Source of the DNA: Burkholderia sp. BCC1644
GTDB lineage: Bacteria; Pseudomonadota; Gammaproteobacteria; Burkholderiales; Burkholderiaceae
Assembly: GCF_902833225.1 (NCBI RefSeq)
Contig: NZ_CADFEI010000027.1
Span: 20,343 to 84,342 of the forward strand
Reading direction: 5' to 3'
DNA: 64,000 bases
In this document: positions 28,219-37,342 of the stretch, piece after piece
How the letters are laid out: each line of letters starts with the position of its first letter
How positions within the stretch are numbered: position 1 is the stretch's first letter
Made by a program: the position numbers and the translations under genes
The notes under the pieces: generated by a model
What the model was told of the DNA's origin: nothing
The model's database searches: none
What the model saw: the letters and a program-made list of their open reading frames with translations, nothing else

Positions 28219-29748
28219 TTACGGGCGACGAGGAGCCTGCTCGACGGGTTCATCCATCAACTCAGGGACGTCAGCGTCGATAGATGCGATCTCTGGTTCG
28301 ACGCCTCCTAGCGACACATCACTTTCCGCCAGGCGAACATCCGCCTCCCTATCTGAAAGGGCGAACTCAAGAGCCTCATCTTCATTTCGAAACGCATGAA
28401 ACTGCAAGACGCTCTCTAGCCGGTCAAGATGCTTCGATCGCTTTTGGGTTTGCATTGCCTGGAACTGCTCACCAAGCAGCGAGCGGGTAAGCTTGTAAAG
28501 TTCATCCGACGCATCGGGATCCAGCTCGCTGGCGACCTGCTTGAGGATCGACAAATCCGAGCGCTCGAGGGGCAACGGCTCAACTTCCCTGCCCGGGTAT
28601 CGTTCGCCATAAACCTCCTCGAAGATGCAAGGCACAAGATCTTCGATTTCGCGCTTCTCCTCTAGCCAGATTCGGCGAATCTCATCGAGTTCCTCCATTG
28701 AGATAAGCTCAATTGCGCCGCTCCCCTGACTACGTGCCGCGTCTTGCACGACTCTCTGCGTATTCAACAGCTCTCGCAGCAACTTCGCCCGATATTCCTG
28801 CCTGTACGGACCGTGGACAAGCTCCTCTTTGAAGACCGTCAAACGACCGTTCATTCGACGGAAATCACGTTGCTCGCGATCCTTTACAGTCAGATAACGA
28901 TTCCGATAGTCCAGGATCGGCTGCATCCACCGCTTCTGGTCGTCATTCTGGATCATGGCCTGCATCGACTTATCTTGCGTGACCATCGTACAGACATAAC
29001 ATCCGAATCGACTGTCTCCGCAACTGGGAGTAGTTTTGTCCACTACGACCGGACACTCAGCATCGGCGGTAGCACCACGATACATGCTGAACAACTCCTG
29101 GTTGTCGACACCCCATGGATTCGGCTCCGTGATGATGTATTCCCAGACATCGTCACTACTCCACGTTTCAATCGGCAGATAAACCCAAACGCGCGCCAAC
29201 TTCGGATCTTTGTTGCGGCTTAACCGATCGCGCGTACTACCGCTGTAGTGGTCGATAACCTTGTCACGTGCAGCGCTCTCTCCACGACGTTGACCAAGCA
29301 CAAGAATTGCCTCTCCGCTTGATTCGGAAAGATCATGGATGAATTGCGTCGATGCACTAATTTTCAGGCGATCCGTGCACCAACGGAACTTCGGACGTGG
29401 AGCCGGGTAACCTCTACCAATAAGGTTGACCCAGAACCGGTTTTCCAATGCGGGGGTAAGGCGGTGTGCCTTGAATGGAAGATCCTGATTGGCGGCAGCC
29501 AATTTGATACAAAGGAGCGAATTCTCGACCCATGCAGCGATGATCGGATTTTCGACCAACGTGTCCGTACTAATCACATGGACCGTCTTGTGCCGACGCT
29601 CTTTCGGGAGCGCAGCGACCGCATTCCAGATCAATTGGAGAGACGCGGTCGAGTCCTTGCCACCGCTGTACCCAATAATCCAGGGTACCGGATCCGACAG
29701 ATAGAGATCCTGGATCTCTTTGATGATGTCAGATGCTGGAGTTGTCAC
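28219..29748 (-). CDS. dndC: DNA sulfur modification protein DndC
   Basis: DndC is an ATP-pyrophosphatase of the PAPS-reductase type that activates the DNA backbone and receives sulfur. The 509-aa product has the PP-loop SGGKDS at 28-33. A cysteine set at 232, 243, 250 and 253 is likely to hold the iron-sulfur cluster known for this family. Sulfur must come from a cysteine desulfurase; since no dndA is present, host IscS is the likely donor, as shown for other dnd clusters lacking dndA. It overlaps dndB by four bases. Confidence 0.95.
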   Translation of the reverse strand: MTTPASDIIKEIQDLYLSDPVPWIIGYSGGKDSTASLQLIWNAVAALPKERRHKTVHVISTDTLVENPIIAAWVENSLLCIKLAAANQDLPFKAHRLTPALENRFWVNLIGRGYPAPRPKFRWCTDRLKISASTQFIHDLSESSGEAILVLGQRRGESAARDKVIDHYSGSTRDRLSRNKDPKLARVWVYLPIETWSSDDVWEYIITEPNPWGVDNQELFSMYRGATADAECPVVVDKTTPSCGDSRFGCYVCTMVTQDKSMQAMIQNDDQKRWMQPILDYRNRYLTVKDREQRDFRRMNGRLTVFKEELVHGPYRQEYRAKLLRELLNTQRVVQDAARSQGSGAIELISMEELDEIRRIWLEEKREIEDLVPCIFEEVYGERYPGREVEPLPLERSDLSILKQVASELDPDASDELYKLTRSLLGEQFQAMQTQKRSKHLDRLESVLQFHAFRNEDEALEFALSDREADVRLAESDVSLGGVEPEIASIDADVPELMDEPVEQAPRRP

Positions 29749-30878
29749 GTTGTACCTTTCGCTGTACGTCTTTTGCGTTGGGGCCCTTGCCGGGCCGCCA
29801 TCAATGCCTGCTCCGCCGCGGCCTCGTCCTCAGAGAGCTGAAGACCCAGTACACGTTTGAGCTCGTTTGTCGTCAGGGTGATATTTTGTCCAGACTTTGC
29901 CATTGCACCGCCGATCATGGCACGTCCTTCCCAGGTAGCCGCGTTCTTCCGGGACCAGTCAACCGTACGGAGCCTTTTGATCCGTCTTGCCAGATCAGAC
30001 TTGGGTAGCTCGAAGAGTGCCTTTCCTGCTCTCCCTATGGCTTGCAGCACAATCGCATGAGAATGGATGAAATCGCGACGGACCTCACCTGCGGTCATCT
30101 TCGATTCTCGGACGTAGATCCACTCGGGTATCTGCTGCCCGACAAGCTCCCAAAAGTCGAGGCACTTCTTTGTCGCCGACGAGAAATCTTCAAGCTCGTG
30201 CTCTGTCAGCAGCTCTACGATCGAATAATGCAGCGCGCTTAGAGTGAATAGCTTACGGGACCGCTCCGATAGGGATGAGCGCTCTGTCTCGATGAGATTC
30301 TTGAATACATCAGAGGTCCTACTGAGGTGCCGCGCCACACTCGCAGCAGCGCTCCGATGATCATAGAGAATGCCTAGCGACGCTGATGGCTTGACCGCGT
30401 AGCGATTCAGGTCAGCAAACATCTGCTGGCACCGCTCAAGCCCCCGATCCAAGAAGAACACCACAGCAATCGTTTCATCGCCGAGCTCGGGAGCAGTTTC
30501 GAGCGCCTGCTTTATCGCGGCGTGCCTATGCTGCCCATCGTTCACGATGATTTTGGCTTCCATGGAAACCGACAAGTTTCCCATTCGAAACGATGTTGAG
30601 GAGTCCGCCCCCATCGGGGTGAACGTCACCCCCCCGTCCACTGAGGCAGTGATCGCCGAGAATGTGTAGCTATCCTTGTTCTCAACGATGTACCGAACAA
30701 TTTCCGGAAGACGGGTTTTGTTGAGGGTACGCTGAGCCCTGAGCTCCGGAACGAGCTCTTCGTTGTCAAATTGGAAAAGGCGAGGCAATAGCCGCATGGG
30801 GCACATGGAAACGTAGTATTCACGTCCCGCCTGCACCCCTCTGATCGCCGGGAAAACATATGTGAAACCGTCTGCCAT
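29745..30878 (-). CDS. dndB: DNA sulfur modification protein DndB
   Basis: DndB is not needed for sulfur chemistry but controls how often sites are modified and represses the dnd promoter in the systems studied. The 377-aa product has the family motif DGQHR at 114-118. The start was placed at the ATG ending at 30878, where the family sequence begins (MADGFTYVFPAI); the longer frame reads through the promoter. A sigma-70-like promoter overlapped by a palindrome lies just upstream, so autoregulation by DndB is plausible. dndB, C, D and E form one operon. Confidence 0.93.
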   Translation of the reverse strand: MADGFTYVFPAIRGVQAGREYYVSMCPMRLLPRLFQFDNEELVPELRAQRTLNKTRLPEIVRYIVENKDSYTFSAITASVDGGVTFTPMGADSSTSFRMGNLSVSMEAKIIVNDGQHRHAAIKQALETAPELGDETIAVVFFLDRGLERCQQMFADLNRYAVKPSASLGILYDHRSAAASVARHLSRTSDVFKNLIETERSSLSERSRKLFTLSALHYSIVELLTEHELEDFSSATKKCLDFWELVGQQIPEWIYVRESKMTAGEVRRDFIHSHAIVLQAIGRAGKALFELPKSDLARRIKRLRTVDWSRKNAATWEGRAMIGGAMAKSGQNITLTTNELKRVLGLQLSEDEAAAEQALMAARQGPQRKRRTAKGTT

Positions 30879-30888
30879 AGTGCGGGGG

Positions 30889-30918
30889 ATTCTAGCAGTT
30901 TGTGTATGAACACACAAA
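30889..30918 (-). promoter_or_regulatory. Predicted dndBCDE promoter overlapped by a palindromic operator
   Basis: On the minus strand TTGTGT (30912-30917) and TAGAAT (30889-30894) are spaced by 17 bases and lie about 10 bases before the dndB ATG. A perfect inverted repeat, TTTGTGT-6-ACACAAA (30899-30918), covers the -35 box and spacer, an ideal place for a repressor. DndB or the XRE protein at 34043 are candidate binders. Confidence 0.65.
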
Positions 30919-31006
30919 CGTTTGTTGACATGACCTCGGAGACTTTGACCGTCAACCACGCCTCTCGTACGTCCCAGGCGACGGCACTCGTCGCCAGCGG
31001 TCACAC

Positions 31007-33583
31007 TTAGCCTAAGGTCATAGTCCGAGGGATCCTCCGCCCGTTAGTTGCCTCTCGCATCTCATACGCCGCGCCTTGAGGCTTCTCTGAATAGCTGACG
31101 TGAACGGGGCGAGCCTTCCCGTAGAAGTACAGTCGATCGAATGGCAAGTTTTCCATGATCCATCGACTGACCTCTTCCATATCCTCATCCGGAACAATGA
31201 AGTCGCACGCAGCGCCTCCCCTGTCGCAAATCCGTCTCCCACGCGAGTTATATTCATAGGAGGCGTGCTGGTCCAGATCCGGCGCGATGCGCCCCCTAAT
31301 ATTCTTGCTTAACGTGTGCGAACAGAATCCATACGTCAGCCTGATACCGCCGAAGTAGTCGATCACGGGGTCCAAGATCTTGGTTACCAAATCGTGCAAC
31401 GCGTTGAACGACTCTGGTTGCCGTGGAACATTCTCGACGCCAGAGCGCAGCTGCGTTTCACCACATTCGATGAGATCACGATAGCGGAAATACTTCCCGC
31501 ACCGTTGCTCCACTGGTGGAATGGTATCGCTTCGTCCTATTGAGAAACCACGGATCGATCGACGATTCAACTCGAGCAAGTCGGCAAGCTCGCTCGCGGG
31601 AACGCCATGCCCGCCTGAGTCAAACAGCGCCAGTCGCTCCAGCTCGTTATCGAACTTCAACTGATCGGCATATCCTGGGTACTCTTCGGTCACGTAGCGC
31701 GACTTGTAATGCAGATGTGGCTTTTCGTATCTTCCACCGTACTCGAAGAGCTCATAGTCTTGCTTCCGTATGTTGATTTTTATGCGTTTGACCAAAAGCG
31801 GCAAAGGAGATGTATCGAAGTCCTCATACTCGAGCAATGTGAGCTTTCCAGATGACGGATGGACTTTGATCAACTGGGCAACGCTGGCTTCCTCGTAGAT
31901 CAAGAGGCCGCATCCGACATATGCGCGGAGAACGACAGGGAGCCGATCTATCGCAACGGCGTGTAGGTACAAAGCACCTTCGCTATCGAGCCATCCAATG
32001 CCCTGCTCCGCAGCCCCCTGACAAGCTAACCGAATTGCATCCGCGTTAGCTGCTTCTATGAGCAACCGCAAGCCCTCCGCCTGCGCCGACCGGTAATCGC
32101 CAAAGAATGTCTTGATGTCCCTCTGCAACCTTGCCTCGAGGCTCTTGTATGGTGCTCGCTTTGCGAAATGCCCCATCGCAAAGAAGAGACGGAGGTCGTC
32201 GGCACGAGCTGCTGCTGCCGCGGTCAACTGGCTTCGTTCGAACTCGGCTTCCATAGCGCGTAGCGCCCGCCTGTAAGACCCTGCATGGCGCTCAAGGTCC
32301 GACAAAAATGGAATTTCGTCATGCTCAGGCACTCGCCCTAGATCAAGCGCTAGCCTCCACAAACTCTCAAGCACAACGCGAGCGTCTTGCGAGAACGGCT
32401 CTCGAATACTCGGCGATTTTCGAGTGCGCGTGCGAGCTTCCTGCTGCGGCCGCTTGAGGATCCGATTTGCCAAGTCTCGGCGTCGATAACGATTTGCGAT
32501 GAATCGTTGTTCAACGTCTTTGTCCTTAAACACGAAGCATACGCCCGGTCCAACTAGGAAGGCCTCTTGATCAAGCTCTCGCTGAACGTACTGCTTCAGT
32601 TCTTCTTGAGAGAAGTACTTCTGAAAGGTATTCCGAGAAGTACGTACGCCGTCGCGGTACGGAACCCCAGGTGTCGCCCCTCCCCCCAACATAACTGAAA
32701 TAGCCAAAACTTCATCGGTGATATGAAACGCCCGGTGTAGCGCGTCGCGGCGCTCGTCAGAATCCTCAATGACATTCAACACGAATCCGAGGTTGACTAC
32801 ATGCGCACGGGTGATCTCGCTATCGGCGGCATAGAAGGGATCCCAACCTCGCGCTGAATACCCGTCCGCACCCAAGGCAGCGATATCGTCACCTCTGCCG
32901 CAACCGTAGTCGAACAGCTCCTTACCGAGCGATAGCAAAGCATGTCGCAGCAAAAGCTGAACAGGCGCCGATAGGCGCACACGACTGAGGGCCGTGAGGT
33001 GCCGGCGTACCGGCGCGTCTTCCGAATAATCAGAAGGAGATGAATCTAGCTCCTGTTCCGCATTTCCGACCGGAATGAAGTCGGACCCGACGATCTTGTA
33101 CCCCTTGCTTGCGACCAGCCGAAACCAATCTTCCCGAAATCCGATCGTTGCCGTTTCGTCGAATAAGCCAAGCGCCTCTGCTTGACGGGTGACCTCCTCA
33201 AATTTCGGCCGCAGCGGATGCGTAGGCGAAAGCAGCAGTTCTTTGCGGTGCAGTATCGGAAGGTTTAGTGAGTCAAGATAGGAGCGGTATGTAACCGTAC
33301 TATCGCTTGACACGGGGAGACTCCACGACTCCAACAGCATGGGAAACGGGGCCTCGAAAAAGTCATCGTATCGTAGCAGCGAGAATCGGGACGATGAGAC
33401 GTTCAGTTTGACCACGTTAGCTCGCTCGAACGCAGACGTAGGAGCGGATTCAAGCGCCGCTACTATCGCCATCCTGAGCCCGGCATCTAGGAGCTCGATT
33501 GCAGTTCGATGGACGTACCAATCGTCCACGACCCGCTTGCCGAGCCCAGCGATAGAAAGTGAATGCTCGAATTTTTTCGCCAT
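31007..33583 (-). CDS. DNA phosphorothioation-associated methyltransferase with M15-peptidase-like C-terminal domain
   Basis: The protein has 858 aa. A SAM-binding motif I, FDYGCGRGDD, lies near residue 225, and the middle region resembles the putative methyltransferase often found beside dnd genes. The last 170 residues look like the zinc D-Ala-D-Ala carboxypeptidase (M15) fold. H773 sits in DQH, D794 in AACDF and H828 in VHVS, with a LPFDRLYFYG strand between, though the H-to-D spacing is longer than usual. The start at 33583 has AGGAGA upstream. The stop is 128 bases before the dndB start, on the same strand, so it may be transcribed together with dndB-E or alone. What it methylates is unknown. 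Confidence 0.8.
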   Translation of the reverse strand: MAKKFEHSLSIAGLGKRVVDDWYVHRTAIELLDAGLRMAIVAALESAPTSAFERANVVKLNVSSSRFSLLRYDDFFEAPFPMLLESWSLPVSSDSTVTYRSYLDSLNLPILHRKELLLSPTHPLRPKFEEVTRQAEALGLFDETATIGFREDWFRLVASKGYKIVGSDFIPVGNAEQELDSSPSDYSEDAPVRRHLTALSRVRLSAPVQLLLRHALLSLGKELFDYGCGRGDDIAALGADGYSARGWDPFYAADSEITRAHVVNLGFVLNVIEDSDERRDALHRAFHITDEVLAISVMLGGGATPGVPYRDGVRTSRNTFQKYFSQEELKQYVQRELDQEAFLVGPGVCFVFKDKDVEQRFIANRYRRRDLANRILKRPQQEARTRTRKSPSIREPFSQDARVVLESLWRLALDLGRVPEHDEIPFLSDLERHAGSYRRALRAMEAEFERSQLTAAAAARADDLRLFFAMGHFAKRAPYKSLEARLQRDIKTFFGDYRSAQAEGLRLLIEAANADAIRLACQGAAEQGIGWLDSEGALYLHAVAIDRLPVVLRAYVGCGLLIYEEASVAQLIKVHPSSGKLTLLEYEDFDTSPLPLLVKRIKINIRKQDYELFEYGGRYEKPHLHYKSRYVTEEYPGYADQLKFDNELERLALFDSGGHGVPASELADLLELNRRSIRGFSIGRSDTIPPVEQRCGKYFRYRDLIECGETQLRSGVENVPRQPESFNALHDLVTKILDPVIDYFGGIRLTYGFCSHTLSKNIRGRIAPDLDQHASYEYNSRGRRICDRGGAACDFIVPDEDMEEVSRWIMENLPFDRLYFYGKARPVHVSYSEKPQGAAYEMREATNGRRIPRTMTLG

Positions 33584-34042
33584 CGGACCATCTCCTGAGT
33601 GCGCTTGTCTGAGCAATGCCGAAAAACATCCTACGCCGACGCCGGTTTCCGCACTGCGGTCGGCACTATTCAAGTGTTCGAGCCCTCACCGCCGCGGGGA
33701 ACAAGGCCTCGGTGGTCCTGACGACCAATGAATGTACACTCGCGCTCCGGGCGTCTCGCGGCTCAACACGTCAATGGATTTTTTCTCTCGACGACCAATC
33801 TCAATAGCCCCCACCCCATACCTCACATCGATACAAGTCTACCTAGCGGTACGCATAGCTGGGAAATTCAACTTCTGAAGGATTCCGAATCGAAGAAAAA
33901 CATATCTTAATTCGCGCCCACCACAGATCAAAAAAATATGTGACTTTCGTTCCTCGGTTCTTCGACGAGATTCTTCGTTGACCTTCGCCCTTGCCGATCT
34001 TATTCTGCAAAAATTCGAGGAAACCTTGTCGTTGAACTTCAC
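33584..34042. other. Divergent regulatory region between the methyltransferase and an XRE gene
   Basis: This 459-bp gap separates leftward dnd-side transcription from the rightward XRE gene. It is AT-rich toward its right side. Short frames within it have no ribosome-binding sites. It should hold promoters for both directions; no certain operator was recognised. Confidence 0.5.
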
Positions 34043-34447
34043 GTGACAGATTTTGGAAGATTCGTCCGCACTCGCCGCAAGGCGCTAAAGCTGACGCAGA
34101 CCGAACTCGCTCGGCGCCTCGGCGTGGATGACGCATACATCAGCGCGATCGAGCGCGGCGTTCGCACGCCCGGCGATGTCGTTTTTATTGATCAGTTGGG
34201 ACGGGCCCTAGCGCTAGATACGGATGGCCGGCTTGAACTCGAGGCGGTCGCTGAAAGCTCCAAGCGACTACTGCGCCTGTCTGACCCGCTACCGCTATTC
34301 AAATATCAAGTAATTGCAGCTCTGGTCAGGGACCAATCTCTGACGGAGGCAGACATGGACACGATCGCGAAGGTACATGCGGCGATCGTCCAGATTCGAA
34401 ACGCCACGGCAGGCGCCGTTAGCATTGACAATGGAGGGATTATGTAA
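34043..34447 (+). CDS. XRE-family transcriptional regulator
   Basis: The 134-aa protein starts with a Cro/C1 helix-turn-helix (residues 3-58) reading RKALKLTQTELARRLGVDD and then AYISAIERGVRTP, a near-consensus recognition helix. The C-terminal 70 residues are helical and may dimerise. It starts with GTG. It lies between the divergent phosphorothioation locus and tnsA, so it may regulate either the dnd promoter, the methyltransferase or the transposition operon. XRE-type repressors next to tns genes are known in other Tn7-like elements. Confidence 0.85.
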   Translation: MTDFGRFVRTRRKALKLTQTELARRLGVDDAYISAIERGVRTPGDVVFIDQLGRALALDTDGRLELEAVAESSKRLLRLSDPLPLFKYQVIAALVRDQSLTEADMDTIAKVHAAIVQIRNATAGAVSIDNGGIM

Positions 34448-34727
34448 ACGAAAAGCGCCACAAACCCGAATAGAAGGCCTGTAGCGCTTTGCGGTCACAG
34501 AAACGGTAAAACTTGTCTTGGCGGACTGAGTTTCCACCGATCTGACCGCAGCGTCAAGCCCTTCCGTTCTCTACGATTTGCGCCCCCTTTAGGATTCGAT
34601 CAGTTTTGATCGAGTCCCCGGTTTCGCACACCCGTTCTCCGGGCAGATATTCGACAACACATCGTCGTCGAAGGGGGACGTATTCCTTAAACGTGAGCGT
34701 CTTCTTAAGACGTGACGGAGAGAACTC
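34448..34727. other. Non-coding region before tnsA
   Basis: This 280-bp gap holds the hairpin after the XRE gene (AAAGCGC 34452-34458 with GCGCTTT 34484-34490) and, near tnsA, the palindrome at 34698-34712. I looked here for a transposon terminus, because tnsA usually abuts one end, and found no copy of the end motif. Confidence 0.5.
34698..34712. promoter_or_regulatory. Palindrome upstream of tnsA, candidate operator
   Basis: CGTCTT-CTT-AAGACG is a perfect 6-bp inverted repeat ending 15 bases before the tnsA GTG. It could be an operator for the neighbouring XRE regulator that controls transposase expression. Confidence 0.4.
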
Positions 34728-35366
34728 GTGCCTGAAATTATCGAAACCCTAGTCATTCACTCCTCCCCACGCCGTACGCGCCGTGTTGTGACGGTCTCCG
34801 GCCGCGGGGTGCGGGGAAAGTTTCCAAGCAGGAAGTCGGATAAGCCCTTGGAGTTCGAAAGCCTCGTGGAGGTAATGGTGCTGCACGTTCTGGAGGTGGC
34901 GCCGTCGGTTACGTCTATCGCAACCCAGCCACAAGTGTTTGAGTATTCAGACGGTGCGCGCCGGCGGCGCTATACGCCGGACGTAAAGATTGGAACGACC
35001 GTTGAAACCGTATTTCTCGAAGTGAAGGATGACGCGTCGCTGACATCATCGTCAAAAGCCACCAGTCGAGTTTCAGTTGCGGCCCATCTGCTCCGACAAC
35101 ACGGCCACCGCCTCCACCTCATCTTGCGAAGCGATCTCGTAGCGACCGATCTTCAGGACAAGCTCGCACTTCTACTCAGAATGCGTCCGCTACGCACGAG
35201 GTATCGACCAGACATCGACCCAACCCTCTGGGATCCGGAACACGGAACACAGCCGCAAGCGGAGGTACAGCAGCAATGGGAAAACGCAAAGCAAGAATGT
35301 GACGCCTTGCTTCATCGGATCATGAAGCGGGATCCGGATGACCTCCTACCCGTCTCTCCTCGCTAA
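34728..35366 (+). CDS. tnsA: TnsA-like transposon endonuclease
   Basis: In Tn7, TnsA cuts the 5' ends of the element while TnsB cuts the 3' ends, giving clean excision. The 212-aa product has the restriction-enzyme-like core of the family: E44 in LEFESLVE, then TQPQVFEY, then YTPDVKIG with D85, then FLEVKDD with E98-V99-K100. It is shorter than Tn7 TnsA (273 aa), lacking part of the C-terminal domain. The GTG start has GGAG upstream. tnsB follows at once. Its presence predicts cut-and-paste rather than replicative transposition. Confidence 0.88.
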   Translation: MPEIIETLVIHSSPRRTRRVVTVSGRGVRGKFPSRKSDKPLEFESLVEVMVLHVLEVAPSVTSIATQPQVFEYSDGARRRRYTPDVKIGTTVETVFLEVKDDASLTSSSKATSRVSVAAHLLRQHGHRLHLILRSDLVATDLQDKLALLLRMRPLRTRYRPDIDPTLWDPEHGTQPQAEVQQQWENAKQECDALLHRIMKRDPDDLLPVSPR

Positions 35367-35380
35367 CAGGGGTGTCCACC

Positions 35381-37342
35381 ATGGCCAGTTTCGTCAAGGA
35401 TCAAATCATCTTCCGGGGTGAAGGCAAGTTTCGACTCGTTCGCGTGCAAGCCAATGTCGCCACACTGGAAAACCTGACGACGGCGGAGTACTCGAACCAC
35501 ACTGAAGCGGACCTCCTGGAGGAATACGTCCGTGGGTATCTCCGAACAGTTAATAGCAAGCAATATCAGCGCCCTCCCGGATCGAGCACGACGGGGACCG
35601 CACAGAAAACTGCTTCAGCGCAACACGAACAAGCTCGCCTCGAATCGCGTCGGCGAATGGACTATCTCGAGAGACTTGATCGAGTGGGCGCATTCGAGGG
35701 TCGACGATCTGCACTGCGGAAAGCGATTCATGAAGTTGCAGCTGATCTGACCGATCCCAAGCCCCCCCATGAAACGACCGTCTATCGCTGGCGTCGACGA
35801 TTTCGAATCGCACTACGTGATATACGAGCCCTGCTGAGCGATACGTGGCACCGAGGCGGCGCAGGCCAGTCGCGACTCGATCCAGTCGTGGAAGGAGTCA
35901 TCCAGGAAAAAATTGAATCCGTATACCTTAGCAACAAGCGAGGGTCGACCGAAGAGGTTCACAACGCAGTGTTCCTCGAGATTCAACGGCTGAACGTAAC
36001 TCGCGTCCAATCCGAGTGGTTCAAAGTTCCTGCACTGCGTACGATCCAACGCCGAGTCCGGGGACTCGACGCATATGAACGTATGGTCGCTCGTTGTGGC
36101 GAACGAGAGGCCCAACGGCAGTTTGCCGATCAGTTTTGCGCCCGCAAAACGTCCAGAATCCTTGAGATCGTCGAGATCGATCATACCCCGCTCGACATCA
36201 TGTATACGGACGCGACGGGCACCGTCATCGATCGCCCCTACATCACTGTCGTATTGGATCGATATTCCCGATGCGTTCTCGGTTTTTGCATCAGTTCCGC
36301 CGGGCATGGCGTACACGCGGTGTTCGAGGCGCTACGGCACGCGATGATGCCCAAATGCTACTTGCCCGAGCGATTTCCTGAGTTAGCCCTGGAATGGCTG
36401 TGTTACGGCTGGCCAGAGAGGGTGCTTATGGATAACGGGCGAGAACTACATGCTGCGGCCGTCGTCGACGCCCTGATGAACCTCGGCGTGATCTGCGAAT
36501 ACGCGGCATCCCGCAGTCCGAACGACAAACCTCACATTGAGCGCTTTCTCAAATCACTCAACTACGGCCTCATTCATAAGCTCCCGGGAACGACGCTCGC
36601 CAAGATACATCAACGAATAGGCTTCAAGGCTGAAGACGAAGCGTGCATCACGTTCGAACAACTCAACGAGATCATCCACATTTGGATCATATCCGTGTAT
36701 CACCTGCGTCCGCATCGCGGCCTGAATGGACGCGCTCCACTCGATGTATGGAAGGAAAGCGCCTCGATCTTCCCCCCGATGCTCAAATGCAACGCTGAGG
36801 ATCTTAGCATCGAATTCGGCGATTACCGCGAGTGCGCAGTGCAGCACTACGGCATCGACCTCAATACCTTCCAGTACTCGTCACCGGAACTTTTTGCGCT
36901 CCGTAGGATGATGCCGGCTAAACAAAGAGTACACGTCAAAGCCCCCTTCGAGAATGCAGGCCTAATTTGGGTATGGCATCCCATCGAACACAAATACTTC
37001 CCGGCTTACAACAAGGACGACCGATTCAACAACTTGACGATCGAACAAGCTCACACGCTGAAGCACGTGTTCGCACACTCCGACGCTCACCAACGCACTC
37101 GGGCAAGTGGTGAAGAGACGATTCGCGAGAAGAGTAACAAGGCCATGCAATCGAAGAAGTATCAGACCCGAAGACAGGGGGCACGCCAGGCACACATCAC
37201 GTCCAAAACGTCCAATCGCCCTCAACTTCCTCCCCCGGAGCAACAACCCGACATTGCGTCGGAGCCGCTTCCTTCGGATGGAGACGAGCTTTACGACTTT
37301 GAATTCGATACCTTTGAAGTCGAGGTGAACCATGACAATTGA
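35381..37342 (+). CDS. tnsB: TnsB-like DDE transposase
   Basis: This is the transposase that binds the end repeats and joins the 3' ends to target DNA. The 653-aa protein has N-terminal helix-turn-helix regions (about 85-150), an RNase-H-fold integrase core and a Mu-type beta-barrel after it. The catalytic triad is D267 (VEIDHTPLD), D351 (VLMDNGRE) and E387 (NDKPHIERFL). The C-terminal 100 residues are charged and low in complexity, as in TnsB tails that contact TnsC. The ATG at 35381 was preferred over a GTG three codons earlier. It overlaps tnsC by 11 bases. Confidence 0.93.
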   Translation: MASFVKDQIIFRGEGKFRLVRVQANVATLENLTTAEYSNHTEADLLEEYVRGYLRTVNSKQYQRPPGSSTTGTAQKTASAQHEQARLESRRRMDYLERLDRVGAFEGRRSALRKAIHEVAADLTDPKPPHETTVYRWRRRFRIALRDIRALLSDTWHRGGAGQSRLDPVVEGVIQEKIESVYLSNKRGSTEEVHNAVFLEIQRLNVTRVQSEWFKVPALRTIQRRVRGLDAYERMVARCGEREAQRQFADQFCARKTSRILEIVEIDHTPLDIMYTDATGTVIDRPYITVVLDRYSRCVLGFCISSAGHGVHAVFEALRHAMMPKCYLPERFPELALEWLCYGWPERVLMDNGRELHAAAVVDALMNLGVICEYAASRSPNDKPHIERFLKSLNYGLIHKLPGTTLAKIHQRIGFKAEDEACITFEQLNEIIHIWIISVYHLRPHRGLNGRAPLDVWKESASIFPPMLKCNAEDLSIEFGDYRECAVQHYGIDLNTFQYSSPELFALRRMMPAKQRVHVKAPFENAGLIWVWHPIEHKYFPAYNKDDRFNNLTIEQAHTLKHVFAHSDAHQRTRASGEETIREKSNKAMQSKKYQTRRQGARQAHITSKTSNRPQLPPPEQQPDIASEPLPSDGDELYDFEFDTFEVEVNHDN

